Source of the DNA: JBFWYO01 sp050186335
GTDB lineage: Bacteria > Pseudomonadota > Alphaproteobacteria > Bin65
Length of the DNA stretch: 39,991 nt
Assembly: GCA_050186335.1 (NCBI GenBank)
Contig: JBFWYO010000045.1
Coordinates: forward strand, 1-39,991
Reading direction: 5' to 3'
Of the stretch, positions 1 through 7,988 are shown in pieces (the first letter of the stretch is position 1; each line of letters begins with the position of its first letter). A model generated the notes under the pieces. The model saw only the letters and a list, made by a program, of their open reading frames with translations, was not told where the DNA came from and searched no databases. The translations under genes were made by a program, and so were the position numbers.

Positions 1-89
1 AACGATTCCATCGCATTACAACTGCAGCGCTCCTCGTGCAGGATGCGCGCGGCCGCGTTCGTCCAGTCGGAAATTTGATTCCCTGGCAT
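1..89 (-). CDS. 5' fragment of an unidentified gene leaving the window
   Basis: An ATG at 87-89 on the minus strand opens a frame that stays open to the window edge, about 29 codons, beginning Met-Pro-Gly-Asn-Gln-Ile-Ser-Asp-Trp and containing a Cys-Ser-Cys near residues 23-25. It starts 23 bp after the stop of the TRAP large permease and would be the next gene of that operon. A GAG-containing stretch a few bases upstream is a weak ribosome binding site. I do not recognise the protein from so short a piece, and a chance open frame of this length cannot be excluded. Confidence 0.45.
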   Translation of the reverse strand, partial: MPGNQISDWTNAAARILHEERCSCNAMES

Positions 90-112
90 GCCGCTCACAG
101 TCCAAGTAAATC

Positions 113-1426
113 TCAATTGATCAGCTTCGGAAGCGACGTCGCGAGCCATGGGACCGCGACGACAAGCGCCAGAACCAGCATCACCAAAAGGGTGAACGGC
201 AGCGCCGCCATATAGACTTGCTGCACCTTGATCTCCGGCGGCGCGACGCCCTTCATGACGAACAGCAACAGGCCAAAGGGCGGCGTCAGCAGCCCTATTT
301 GCATGGAAATGAGGAATACGACCCCGAGCCAAATCGGGTCGATCTGAAATTGCACGGCCAACGGCATGAAGAACGGCAGTGTCAGCAGCATCATGCTGAC
401 CTGATCGATGAAACAGCCAAGCACCAGCAAAATTGCAATCATGAGCAGGATCGCCGTCAGCGGCGTGAACTTCAAGCCCATCAAGTTTGCCAGCGCGCCA
501 TCGGTTGCATTCGAGATCGACAGAATCTGGGAGAAGGTCGATGACGCAGCGATGATGAAGAAAATCATCGTCGTGACTTTGACCATATCGATGAGACAAT
601 TGAGCAAGATCTTCCACGTCAATACACGATGGCAAAGCGCAATTAAAACGGTCGCGACGCAACCGAGGCTGGCCGAATCGGTCGGCGAAGCGATGCCAGC
701 AAAAATGCTGCCGATGACGACGACGAAAATCAGGAGCAGTGGCAGCACGTGAATAACAAACGGCATCCAGCGTTCGCGGCCGGTCAGTGTCCGCTCTTCG
801 ATGAGCGGCGCCAATGCCGGATTCAACCAACAGCGGAAGACAATATAACCGATGAACAGCACACTCATGATCAAGCCCGGCAAAATGCCGGCAACCAAGA
901 GCTCGGCGATCGGAATGCGCGCCAAGCTTCCGAGCAGGACGGCCAAAGCCGACGGCGGGATCAGCATATCCACGCCGCCGATCGCCATGATCGGCCCCAT
1001 TGCCATGGTCGGATGATAGCCGCGCTTCAACATATCCGGCAGCAACGCGTGGCCGAGCATGGCGGTGGTCGCGATAGTCGAGCCCGAGAGTGCGGAAAAC
1101 ACGGTGCCGCCGGTCACCGCCACCACGGCGAGCCGCCCGGGCACGCGCCGAATAAGCCGGTCAATCGCGTCGACGGCTTTGAAAGCCAAGCCGGTCTGCA
1201 GCAGAATTTCGCCCATCAGCAAAAACAGCGGGATCGGCGCCAAATTGAAGTTGCTGATCGCAGCCACCGAACCACGCAGCAGCCAGATCAAGCCGGCCGC
1301 ACCGCCCAGGAAAATGATCGCTCCGACGATGTTGGTCAGGAAGAACGCAAATGCCACCGGCATGCCGAGCGCCAGCAGAAAGCACACCAGACCCAGCATT
1401 AAAGCGAGGGCACTTTGCCAATCCAC
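113..1426 (-). CDS. dctM: TRAP transporter large permease (DctM family)
   Basis: This is the large membrane subunit of a tripartite ATP-independent periplasmic transporter, which drives solute import with an ion gradient. At 437 residues it has the usual family length. It starts with the family-typical Met-Asp-Trp and a first hydrophobic helix ending in GMPVAFAF, followed by about a dozen hydrophobic segments. Motifs seen include SGSTIATTAMLG in the first half, LIPPSALAV, and GLLTPPFGLLLF near the end. The start is a GTG (1424-1426) 3 bp after the dctQ stop, which implies translational coupling; an in-frame ATG at 1397-1399 would cut into the first helix. It belongs to the FAH-dctP-dctQ-dctM operon. 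The substrate is unknown; a carboxylic acid is usual for the family. Confidence 0.95.
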   Translation of the reverse strand: MDWQSALALMLGLVCFLLALGMPVAFAFFLTNIVGAIIFLGGAAGLIWLLRGSVAAISNFNLAPIPLFLLMGEILLQTGLAFKAVDAIDRLIRRVPGRLAVVAVTGGTVFSALSGSTIATTAMLGHALLPDMLKRGYHPTMAMGPIMAIGGVDMLIPPSALAVLLGSLARIPIAELLVAGILPGLIMSVLFIGYIVFRCWLNPALAPLIEERTLTGRERWMPFVIHVLPLLLIFVVVIGSIFAGIASPTDSASLGCVATVLIALCHRVLTWKILLNCLIDMVKVTTMIFFIIAASSTFSQILSISNATDGALANLMGLKFTPLTAILLMIAILLVLGCFIDQVSMMLLTLPFFMPLAVQFQIDPIWLGVVFLISMQIGLLTPPFGLLLFVMKGVAPPEIKVQQVYMAALPFTLLVMLVLALVVAVPWLATSLPKLIN

Positions 1427-1429
1427 GGC

Positions 1430-1966
1430 TCAGATGCTCGCGCGTTTGGTAGGGTCGATTTTGTCCGACACTACCCCGTCGACGCGAAGAAATCGCATGA
1501 TGAATTCGAGCAGCAACAACAGGCATGCGATAGGCGCCGGCACCAGCACGATCCATTCGGGCGTCCACCAGGATTTATAGAGCATTTCCTTGGCGCGGAA
1601 CGATTGCAGCACGGCGATGCAGCCATAATAGAACAACACGCCGGAAATCACGCAGCCGCCGAGATCGGTCATCTGTTCGATGCGCCGGCCGATGCGCTGC
1701 GGCACCACGGTCAATAAGATATCGACGCGAACATGTGCGCCCTGGCGCAGAACCCAAGGGGCCGCAAGAAACGTGCCCCCGCACATGACATACTCGACGA
1801 TCTCAATCAGCCACGGCAGGGAGCCCAAGCCGAAGAATCGGATGCCGATTTCGACGGCGATGAGAAGAATGAGCAGGCCCATCAAGATGCCGAACAGCGC
1901 CGTCATGCCGAACCATAACCGGTCGGTGACGTCGGTAATTCGTTTGAGTGCGGACATCGTGGACAT
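1430..1966 (-). CDS. dctQ: TRAP transporter small permease (DctQ family)
   Basis: This 178-residue protein has four hydrophobic segments (about residues 16-40, 48-68, 92-115 and 133-155), the DctQ topology. The loop with a charged helix after the second segment (WVLRQGAHVRVDILL) carries the family hallmark Gly-Ala-His-Val-Arg-Val-Asp. It forms the membrane complex with the large subunit encoded 3 bp downstream. It lies 69 bp after the dctP stop, and that gap holds a strong hairpin (1986-2019), so its expression is probably lower than that of dctP. A second in-frame ATG lies three codons downstream (1955-1957). Confidence 0.93.
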   Translation of the reverse strand: MSTMSALKRITDVTDRLWFGMTALFGILMGLLILLIAVEIGIRFFGLGSLPWLIEIVEYVMCGGTFLAAPWVLRQGAHVRVDILLTVVPQRIGRRIEQMTDLGGCVISGVLFYYGCIAVLQSFRAKEMLYKSWWTPEWIVLVPAPIACLLLLLEFIMRFLRVDGVVSDKIDPTKRASI

Positions 1967-1985
1967 TAGCTCTGCCGCTCCACGC

Positions 1986-2019
1986 CGACGCGGCGACCGA
2001 ATCTGCGGTCGCCGCGTCG
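1986..2019 (-). terminator. dctP-dctQ intercistronic hairpin
   Basis: A perfect 14-bp inverted repeat (1986-1999 against 2006-2019) surrounds a 6-nt loop and begins 17 bp after the dctP stop. The stem is almost entirely G and C, with no run of T after it on the minus strand, so it is not a classical intrinsic terminator. A partial attenuator or a 3'-end stabiliser that keeps dctP mRNA above dctQM mRNA fits its position, since binding proteins are needed in excess. Confidence 0.6.
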
Positions 2020-2035
2020 CGCGCAGACGGTTACG

Positions 2036-3010
2036 CTATTTGGTCGTCAACGCACGAATTTTCGCGGCGTTTGCCGGATCTTTCTTCGCAAGATCCTCCC
2101 AGCCGGCTTCTTCGGCCGCTTTGAGCCACTTGGCGGCTTCCGCATCGCTCAGTTTGATTACTTGCATGCCGGCATCCGCTTGGATCTTGCGCGCCGCCTC
2201 GCTGTTTTTTTCCCGAATAAGCGGAAATTCGTTTTCGAGCGCTATCATCGCATTCGTCAATACGTCCTGCTGCGCCTTGGACATTTTCTTCCAGGTCGCC
2301 AGATTGACCAGCACGCTGATGTCGGACGAGTAGAACCCGGGCTCGATCCGGTATTTCAGCACCTTGTGCCAGCCCCACGCTTCGATGCCCCAAAGCGGCC
2401 AGCCGAGCCCGTCGACCACGCCGCGTTCGACCGCGGTGTAGGCTTCGGCCGGCGGCGTGAGGACCAACGTACCGCCGAGCTTTTCGATGAACGCCTGGTA
2501 GACCGACGTGCCGCGAATCTTGAAGCCCTTGAAATCCGCCTTCTCGATTTTCTTGTTGACGTAGATATGGAACGGCACTTTCTCGCCCCAACGGCCGAGA
2601 TAATGCACGTTCATCTTTTCGTTATAGATCGGCTCCAGGAAGGCGTAGGTACCGTTCTTGCGCTCTTCGGCCGTGCTGATCGTCGAAAGTTTCTGCGCGT
2701 CCCCCAGCGGTACGATCTTGTTGTAGAACGTGCCGGCCAAATGAGCGAGGTCGATCACGCCGGATTTGACCGCGTTACCCATCTCGAACGGCGACATGCC
2801 CTTGCCGCCCGCCGCGACCATATTGATCGACAGATTGACCGGCTTGCCTTTCTCGTTGACCGTATCGAGAAACTTCTGGATCGGCGGATACCAGAAATTG
2901 TCGTTGGCTTGCAGGAACGTTCCCGCCTTCAACTGAATGCTTTCCGCGTTCGCGGACATTGCGGCCGCCATGCTCAGACCAACCGCAAGCAACACTTGCT
3001 TCGTCTTCAT
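2036..3010 (-). CDS. dctP: TRAP transporter substrate-binding protein (DctP family)
   Basis: This periplasmic solute receptor of the TRAP system has 324 residues. It has a signal peptide (positive MKTKQ start, hydrophobic core, cleavage near Ala-Asn-Ala at about residue 22) and the DctP fold. The conserved region around residues 160-185 (FKGFKIRGTSVYQAFIEKLG) contains the family Arg that pairs with a substrate carboxylate, followed by the Pro-Ala-Glu-Ala-Tyr-Thr-Ala-Val-Glu-Arg-Gly-Val stretch at about 190-201. An AGAGG sits about 9 bp before the ATG. It lies between an FAH-family hydrolase (60 bp upstream) and the hairpin before dctQ. The carboxylate ligand is inferred from the family and the catabolic neighbours. 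Confidence 0.93.
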   Translation of the reverse strand: MKTKQVLLAVGLSMAAAMSANAESIQLKAGTFLQANDNFWYPPIQKFLDTVNEKGKPVNLSINMVAAGGKGMSPFEMGNAVKSGVIDLAHLAGTFYNKIVPLGDAQKLSTISTAEERKNGTYAFLEPIYNEKMNVHYLGRWGEKVPFHIYVNKKIEKADFKGFKIRGTSVYQAFIEKLGGTLVLTPPAEAYTAVERGVVDGLGWPLWGIEAWGWHKVLKYRIEPGFYSSDISVLVNLATWKKMSKAQQDVLTNAMIALENEFPLIREKNSEAARKIQADAGMQVIKLSDAEAAKWLKAAEEAGWEDLAKKDPANAAKIRALTTK

Positions 3011-3070
3011 CGCCGTTGCCTCTTCTGTTTGATACGAAATACGTAAACCAGTCTAACGCCGATTCGTCCT

Positions 3071-4120
3071 TCAGTCCGCCGGAAATCCGGGCTCCGGCCG
3101 CGTCTCCGGCCCGACCACGTTGTTCTCCAGGCGGCCGATCCCGTCGATTTCGACGACGCAACGGTCGCCCGGCCGCAGCAGTCGCGCCTTGCCCGCGTAC
3201 ATGTGCTCGAACACCTTGTGAATTTCGCCGTGCTTGACGGCAATTCCTTTCGCCATACCCGCCCCGGCGCCAGTCCCAGTGGCAATCACATCGCCCGGGG
3301 AAAGCGTGGTGATCGAAGACGCGTTGGCAATAAGTTCCGCGACCTTAAAGACCATGTCGCTGGTGCTGTAGTCCTGCATGACTTCATTATTGACGATGCA
3401 GCGGATGCGCGTATCGGCCAGGTTCTTCATATAGCGCGTCGGCGTGATGTACGGCCCCATCGGACAGAACGTATCGTTGCCCTTGTTGGCAAACCAGTCG
3501 TAATCGAATGTTTCGCCGCGGCGAATCATTCGGTCGCGCGCCGAAACATCATTGTAACAGGTGAACCCGGCGACATACTCGAGCGCGCGCTCGAGCGGCA
3601 CGTTCTTGGCCTTCTTGCCGATGACCAGCGCCAGTTCGGCTTCCCAGTCGATATACTTACTGCGCGGCGTCAGATAGATCGTATCGCCGTTGCCGATCAC
3701 ATTATGCCGTGAGCCCTTGTAGAAGAAATACGGTTCATGCTTGTCGCGGTCGGGTGCTGCGGCGCCCATCTCCAACGCATGATCATAATAATTCGATCCT
3801 GCGTTCAGGATCTTGTTTGGGTACATGATCGGCGGACGCAGACGCACATCATCCGGTTTATAAAGCAACGACGCGGGGACATTGCCCTTGCCACCCGATG
3901 ATGCGAAGAACTCCGCCATCCGGTCGCATTCGGAGTCGAACAACTCCCATTCCTCGAGAATGTCCAACATCGTGTAATCGTGCCGCGCTTTGAAGAAGTT
4001 CCTGACGCCTTTTTCGCGCTTGTAGAACTCGTATCCGTAATTGACGTCGATCAAGAGATTCTCGACGGCAAGAGCCGGAAAGGTGCGGGTCCGATGAGTG
4101 ACAGTAGCAAGGCGATACAT
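3071..4120 (-). CDS. Fumarylacetoacetate hydrolase family protein
   Basis: This is a 349-residue FAH-superfamily enzyme, a group that cleaves C-C bonds in, or decarboxylates, beta-dicarbonyl acids using one divalent metal. The C-terminal two thirds carry the family core: Gly-Ser-Asn-Tyr near residue 108, FYKGSRHNVIGNGD, the metal-binding Glu-x-Glu in DWEAELALVIGK (about 155-166), Asn-Asp-Val-Ser-Ala-Arg-Asp (about 190-196), FCPMGPYI, and the closing GDVIATGTGAGAG. The N-terminal 90 residues are less conserved. It heads the transcript containing the TRAP genes, so its substrate is probably the imported acid or a product of it. A GGGG lies about 15 bp before the ATG, rather distant for a ribosome binding site. 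The exact reaction (hydrolase, isomerase or decarboxylase) cannot be read from the sequence. Confidence 0.9.
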   Translation of the reverse strand: MYRLATVTHRTRTFPALAVENLLIDVNYGYEFYKREKGVRNFFKARHDYTMLDILEEWELFDSECDRMAEFFASSGGKGNVPASLLYKPDDVRLRPPIMYPNKILNAGSNYYDHALEMGAAAPDRDKHEPYFFYKGSRHNVIGNGDTIYLTPRSKYIDWEAELALVIGKKAKNVPLERALEYVAGFTCYNDVSARDRMIRRGETFDYDWFANKGNDTFCPMGPYITPTRYMKNLADTRIRCIVNNEVMQDYSTSDMVFKVAELIANASSITTLSPGDVIATGTGAGAGMAKGIAVKHGEIHKVFEHMYAGKARLLRPGDRCVVEIDGIGRLENNVVGPETRPEPGFPAD

Positions 4121-4249
4121 CTAAATTTTTTCCCCAGTTATCGGCCGGCCAAAGTCGGTGTCAGATCGATCGGCCGCGATTACGCCAGCGATACGACATC
4201 GTTCACATTTTGCGATATCGATCATTTCAATAAAAGAAGGATCGCATCG

Positions 4250-4266
4250 GCATTTGAAATTGTCAA
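4250..4266 (-). promoter_or_regulatory. Putative promoter/operator of the FAH-TRAP operon
   Basis: On the minus strand a perfect TTGACA (4261-4266) is followed at once by ATTTCAAATGC (4250-4260), the 11-mer also found at 10855-10865 and 29821-29831. An inverted partial copy (ATTTCAA, 4224-4230) lies downstream. At 17 bp from the TTGACA only a weak -10 (GATCCT) is present. The site is 130 bp before the FAH start codon in an otherwise empty 254-bp gap. Confidence 0.45.
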
Positions 4267-4337
4267 GAAACCGCCATTCCGCGCCGCGCGATCGCATTTC
4301 GAGTTACGCTCAACAAGTGTTTCGGCGGTGCAACGTT

Positions 4338-4370
4338 GCAAAACATGCACACACGAGTACAACGTTTTGC
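4338..4370. other. GCAAAAC inverted repeat after the acyl-CoA synthetase gene
   Basis: GCAAAAC (4338-4344) and GTTTTGC (4364-4370) form an inverted repeat around 19 bp, overlapping two CAACGTT copies (4331 and 4360). It begins 4 bp past the acyl-CoA synthetase stop. It could be a weak transcription end or a regulator site for the downstream FAH operon. There is no T tract to support termination. Confidence 0.3.
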
Positions 4371-4374
4371 CGAT

Positions 4375-5928
4375 TTAAGCGGCGACCGCGTAACGCTCTC
4401 GTAATACGGCCTTGAGTAGTTTTCCGGTCGCGTTGCGTGGCAGGGCCGTGGACGAAACGACCAGCCGACGTGGAATCTTGTAGCGCGCCAACTTGTTCTC
4501 ACAGAACCCGCGCACATCGCCGAGCGACAGCACTTGTCCGGGCCTGGGCACTGCAATCGCACAGGCAATCTCGCCCCACTGCGCATCGGGAACGCCGATG
4601 ACGGCGATTTCCATGACGCTGGGATGGGTTTGCAGCACCGCCTCGATCTCGGCGGGGTAAATATTCTCGCCGCCCGAGATGATCATGTCCTTGGCGCGAT
4701 CCACGACGTACAGGTAACCGTCTTCGTCTCGCCGGCCGAGATCGCCGGTCTTCAGCCAACCGTCGTCGAACGCGTCCTGCGTCGCCTCTACGTTGCGCCA
4801 GTAACCCGTCATCAGATGCGGCGCGCGGATACGCAGCTCGCCGACCTCGCCGACCGCCGCCTCAACGCCCTGTCGATTCACAACGCGCACCTCGGTGTGA
4901 AAATATGGCAGTCCGATCGAGCCAGCCTTGGACAAGGTATGACCGAGATCCACCAACGTGGCCGGACCCGCCGTTTCCGTGGCGCCGTAGGTCTGCTGCA
5001 GCCGGATACCGGCCGCTTCGAACGCGCGGATAAGCTCGACCGGCATCGGCGCACCCCCGGACAGAATCCACCGCACGCTGGACAAATCGGTGCGCGGAAA
5101 GTCTGCATGCTCCAGCAAGCCGCGCAGCATGGCCGGAACAGCGAAGAAGTGGTTGACCTTTTCCCGCGCGATCAGCTTCAGCACGGCGCCCGGTTCCCAG
5201 GCCGGCAACACCAGCAATGTTGCACCGAGATGCACAAACAATGTCGCAAACGACAAGCCGCCGACGTGGAACAACGGTGTCGGTACGAGACTGACGTCGC
5301 CCCAATGATAATCATGTGACGCCGCCATGGTCGTGGACGACCAGAACATCTGCCGATGGGTCAGCACGGCACCCTTCGGATGACCCGTGGTGCCGGACGT
5401 GTAGACCAGAACCAGTGGCGTATCGGCGATATCGTTGAGCGATTCGGGTTCCGCGCGCGACGCGATGGCGCACAAAGCATCGAACGCCGTACCGGGCACA
5501 TTTGGCCGCGCCGTCGCGGGCAACAGCTTAGGTGCGGGCGACGGCAGCGCGTCGACCGCGGGTGCAAACTCGGGATCGTAGATTAGTATGCTGGCTTCGC
5601 TATCGCGCAGCACATGGTCGATCTCGGGCGCCGCGAGACGCCAGTTGATGCCGCACAGGATGGCGCCGATCTTCGCGCAGCCGTAATATGTCGCGAGGTA
5701 CTGTACGCCATTGCGCATCAGTACGGCGACCCGCTCGCCGCGTGTCACACCCAATTCCAACAGCGCATGCGCCGCCTGGTTGGCCGCCGTGTTCAAATCG
5801 CGGAACGTCAGGCGCCGGTCGCCGACGATGAGGCCGACGCGATCGCCGTCGAACTGCGCGCGTTTGCTCAGAAACCGTCCGATATTGATGTCGCCGGCAT
5901 CGGTGCGCATGGTGTCGGGTGGGATCAC
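4375..5928 (-). CDS. AMP-dependent acyl-CoA synthetase / ligase
   Basis: This ANL-superfamily enzyme (517 residues, the usual length) activates a carboxylic acid as acyl-AMP and transfers it to CoA. Core motifs are present in order: the P-loop YTSGTTGHPKG (about 176-186), QTYGATETAG (about 315), the hinge region KTGDLGRRDEDGYLYV followed by DRAKDMIISGGENIYP, and the C-terminal ATGK with the catalytic Lys. The start is a GTG overlapping the stop of the upstream enoyl-CoA hydratase gene by 4 bp (GTGA), so translation is probably coupled; an ATG six codons in is an alternative. Together with the neighbour it would turn an acid imported by one of the TRAP systems into a CoA ester and process it. 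The acid is unknown; medium-chain or aromatic acids are common for relatives. Confidence 0.93.
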   Translation of the reverse strand: MIPPDTMRTDAGDINIGRFLSKRAQFDGDRVGLIVGDRRLTFRDLNTAANQAAHALLELGVTRGERVAVLMRNGVQYLATYYGCAKIGAILCGINWRLAAPEIDHVLRDSEASILIYDPEFAPAVDALPSPAPKLLPATARPNVPGTAFDALCAIASRAEPESLNDIADTPLVLVYTSGTTGHPKGAVLTHRQMFWSSTTMAASHDYHWGDVSLVPTPLFHVGGLSFATLFVHLGATLLVLPAWEPGAVLKLIAREKVNHFFAVPAMLRGLLEHADFPRTDLSSVRWILSGGAPMPVELIRAFEAAGIRLQQTYGATETAGPATLVDLGHTLSKAGSIGLPYFHTEVRVVNRQGVEAAVGEVGELRIRAPHLMTGYWRNVEATQDAFDDGWLKTGDLGRRDEDGYLYVVDRAKDMIISGGENIYPAEIEAVLQTHPSVMEIAVIGVPDAQWGEIACAIAVPRPGQVLSLGDVRGFCENKLARYKIPRRLVVSSTALPRNATGKLLKAVLRERYAVAA

Positions 5929-6734
5929 TTTTTGAATGGGCCGTCGCGCGCTTCGAGAAAGGCCTTCATGCCTTGCTTGATCAGGATATCCATCAGGCGC
6001 GTCTGCTCGGGCGTGTTGGCGCCGATGACCATCGTATCGGCCAGCGCGTGCTGGCGTACTGCGACACTGGCACCCATGATGTCGTAAGCGAGTCGCAGGC
6101 TGCGCTTTTTCATCTGCAGGCCGAACGCCGGCACAATTGCGAGACGCTCAGCATAGGCCCAGCTCGCCGCTTCCAACTCGGCCGCCGGCACCACCCGGTT
6201 GACCAGCCCGGCACGCAGCAGATCGTCGGCCGGCATCAGATCGCCGGTGTAGTACATTTCATGGGCGATACGGCCATGCGTGAGAAATGGCAACATCAGG
6301 AACGGGGACAACGCGCCGTGGCGGATTTCGGGTTCGCCCAAACGCGTCGTATCCGCCGCCAGCGCCAAGTCGCACGCCAGAGCAATGCCGGAGCCCGCTC
6401 CGATCGCATAGCCGTTGATCGCGGCGACGACCGGCTGGCGTAGATTCCATATCTTGAAAAAGAGTTCCAGATTGGCGCGAACCAACGATTCCAGCTTATC
6501 GAGTGGCGCCTCGTCGATCGCCTCCATGTCCCAACCGGTGCAAAACGCTCGCTCCCCCGTACCGGTCAGGATGACGACGCGGATCTGTTCGTCAGCTTCC
6601 AGGGCCGAGAGTGCCGCAATAATCTCGCGGTCGGTGATGGTCATGCGCAGCGAGTTCAAGCGTTCGGGACGATTGATCGCGAGCCGCGCGACCGCGCCGC
6701 GCGTCGTTACCTCGATATCTTGAAACTTTCGCAT
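5925..6734 (-). CDS. Enoyl-CoA hydratase/isomerase family protein
   Basis: This 269-residue crotonase-fold enzyme has oxyanion-hole elements at AFCTGWDM (63-70) and NGYAIGAGSGIALACD (107-122). Compared with rat enoyl-CoA hydratase, the position of the first catalytic Glu (Glu144 in GGGCE) is Gly116 here, while the second (Glu164 in PE) is kept as Glu136. A plain hydratase reaction is therefore doubtful; isomerase, hydrolase or C-C-cleaving activity is possible. It is first in a two-gene unit with the acyl-CoA synthetase (4-bp overlap) and is divergent from the second TRAP operon across a 204-bp gap. Confidence 0.9.
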   Translation of the reverse strand: MRKFQDIEVTTRGAVARLAINRPERLNSLRMTITDREIIAALSALEADEQIRVVILTGTGERAFCTGWDMEAIDEAPLDKLESLVRANLELFFKIWNLRQPVVAAINGYAIGAGSGIALACDLALAADTTRLGEPEIRHGALSPFLMLPFLTHGRIAHEMYYTGDLMPADDLLRAGLVNRVVPAAELEAASWAYAERLAIVPAFGLQMKKRSLRLAYDIMGASVAVRQHALADTMVIGANTPEQTRLMDILIKQGMKAFLEARDGPFKK

Positions 6735-6770
6735 CAGGTGCCTCTAGGCGCGGCAGGTGGTGTGAATACG

Positions 6771-6806
6771 CAGCATCCTAACGGCGATGCTGGCGTCGCG
6801 TGACGC
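6771..6806. promoter_or_regulatory. Paired inverted repeats in the divergent ECH / dctP2 gap
   Basis: Two adjacent small inverted repeats lie in the 204-bp divergent gap: CAGCATC (6771-6777) with GATGCTG (6786-6792), then GCGTC (6793-6797) with GACGC (6802-6806). They sit 37-72 bp before the enoyl-CoA hydratase-like start and could be operator sites or a leader hairpin of that mRNA. No regulator gene is adjacent. A weak plus-strand promoter candidate for dctP2 (TTGGCT, 16 bp, TATGAA) lies at about 6834-6861. Confidence 0.3.
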
Positions 6807-6938
6807 GCAAATGGGCACTCCCAGGACTTTCATTTGGCTTCTCGCTCGGTTACAGTATGAAACTATCACGTCGGCGTTGCGCGTGTCACGTTGGTCACGG
6901 CCGATGGTCCTGTTACGCGATAAGGGAGATGGGGAATC

Positions 6939-7967
6939 ATGAAGAATGTTATCACGATTTGCGCATTGGCTTTGCTGACCGGTGCGACAGCAACAGCGAG
7001 CGTGCAGGCCGAATCGGTCACGATCCGGCTGGAAACTTACGCCGGCCCGCGCCATGCCATGAACACGAATGGCTGGCCGCAATGGGTCAAACAAGTTGAA
7101 GCGGTCAGCGACGGACAGATCAAAATTGAAATGTCCTATCCGCCGATCGATCCGCGCGCGTTGTACGACCGCGTACGGAACGGCATTACCGACATGGCAT
7201 GGATCACTCACGGCTACACGACCGGCCGCTTTGTCCTGCCGGAGATCGTCGAACTGCCGAATGTGGACGGCGACGGCGCCACCATGTCGCGTGCGCTGTG
7301 GCATGTGCACGCCAAATATTTCGCGAAATTGGACGAATACAAGGGGGTTCACGTCATGACCGTGTTCACGCACGGCCCTGGCATGATCCATTCGCGCAAG
7401 CCGATCGCGTCGTTGAAGGATTTCGAGGGGATGAAAGTCCGCACCGGCGGCGGCGTCCAGTCCGAGATCGCCAAGCGCCTCGGCATCGTCGCGGTCTCCG
7501 CGCCGGCCACGAAAGCACACGAAATTCTGAGCCAAGGCGTCGCCGACGGCGTGTTCTTCTCGCTCGAGACAATCAGCAGCTTCAAGCTCGGCGACGTGGT
7601 GAAATATCATTACAATACGCCGGGCGGCCTCTACACCGCGAGCTTCGCAGTGGTGATGAACAAGGGCAAGTACGACAGCCTGAGCGCCGCGCACAAAGGA
7701 ATGCTCGCCAAAGTGACCGGCGAACCGATGGCCGTGCATATGGGCAAGACCTGGGACGATTCCGACAAAGTCAGCGCTGCGGAATTGAAGAAGAGCGGCA
7801 ATACCATCACCAATCTGCCGGCACCGGTCGCCGCCGAACTGCAAAAGAAGATCGCCGACATCGAACTGGATTGGATCAAGCGCGCCAAGGAAGTCGGCCT
7901 GGCCGATCCGGCCGCGGTGCTCAAGGAACTGCGCGACGACATCGCTAAGATCAAGGCGATGAAATAG
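6939..7967 (+). CDS. dctP: TRAP transporter substrate-binding protein (DctP family), second system
   Basis: This 342-residue periplasmic receptor has a signal peptide (hydrophobic residues 4-22, cleavage after about Val-Gln-Ala) and the DctP-family fold, including LKDFEGMKVRTGGGVQSEIA (about residues 162-181), whose Arg normally binds the ligand carboxylate, and ILSQGVADGVFFSLET. The ATG follows AGGGAGATGGGGAATC, a strong ribosome binding site. It is only distantly similar to the dctP at 2036-3010, so the two TRAP systems are not a recent duplication. It is followed at 21 bp by dctQ and then dctM on the same strand. Confidence 0.93.
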   Translation: MKNVITICALALLTGATATASVQAESVTIRLETYAGPRHAMNTNGWPQWVKQVEAVSDGQIKIEMSYPPIDPRALYDRVRNGITDMAWITHGYTTGRFVLPEIVELPNVDGDGATMSRALWHVHAKYFAKLDEYKGVHVMTVFTHGPGMIHSRKPIASLKDFEGMKVRTGGGVQSEIAKRLGIVAVSAPATKAHEILSQGVADGVFFSLETISSFKLGDVVKYHYNTPGGLYTASFAVVMNKGKYDSLSAAHKGMLAKVTGEPMAVHMGKTWDDSDKVSAAELKKSGNTITNLPAPVAAELQKKIADIELDWIKRAKEVGLADPAAVLKELRDDIAKIKAMK

Positions 7968-7988
7968 CCGACGCCCCGGAACGCGGCC

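Noticed and set aside
6744..7844. 366-codon minus-strand frame
   Set aside because: Antisense to the second dctP gene, no recognisable domain, and no ribosome binding site or operon partner.
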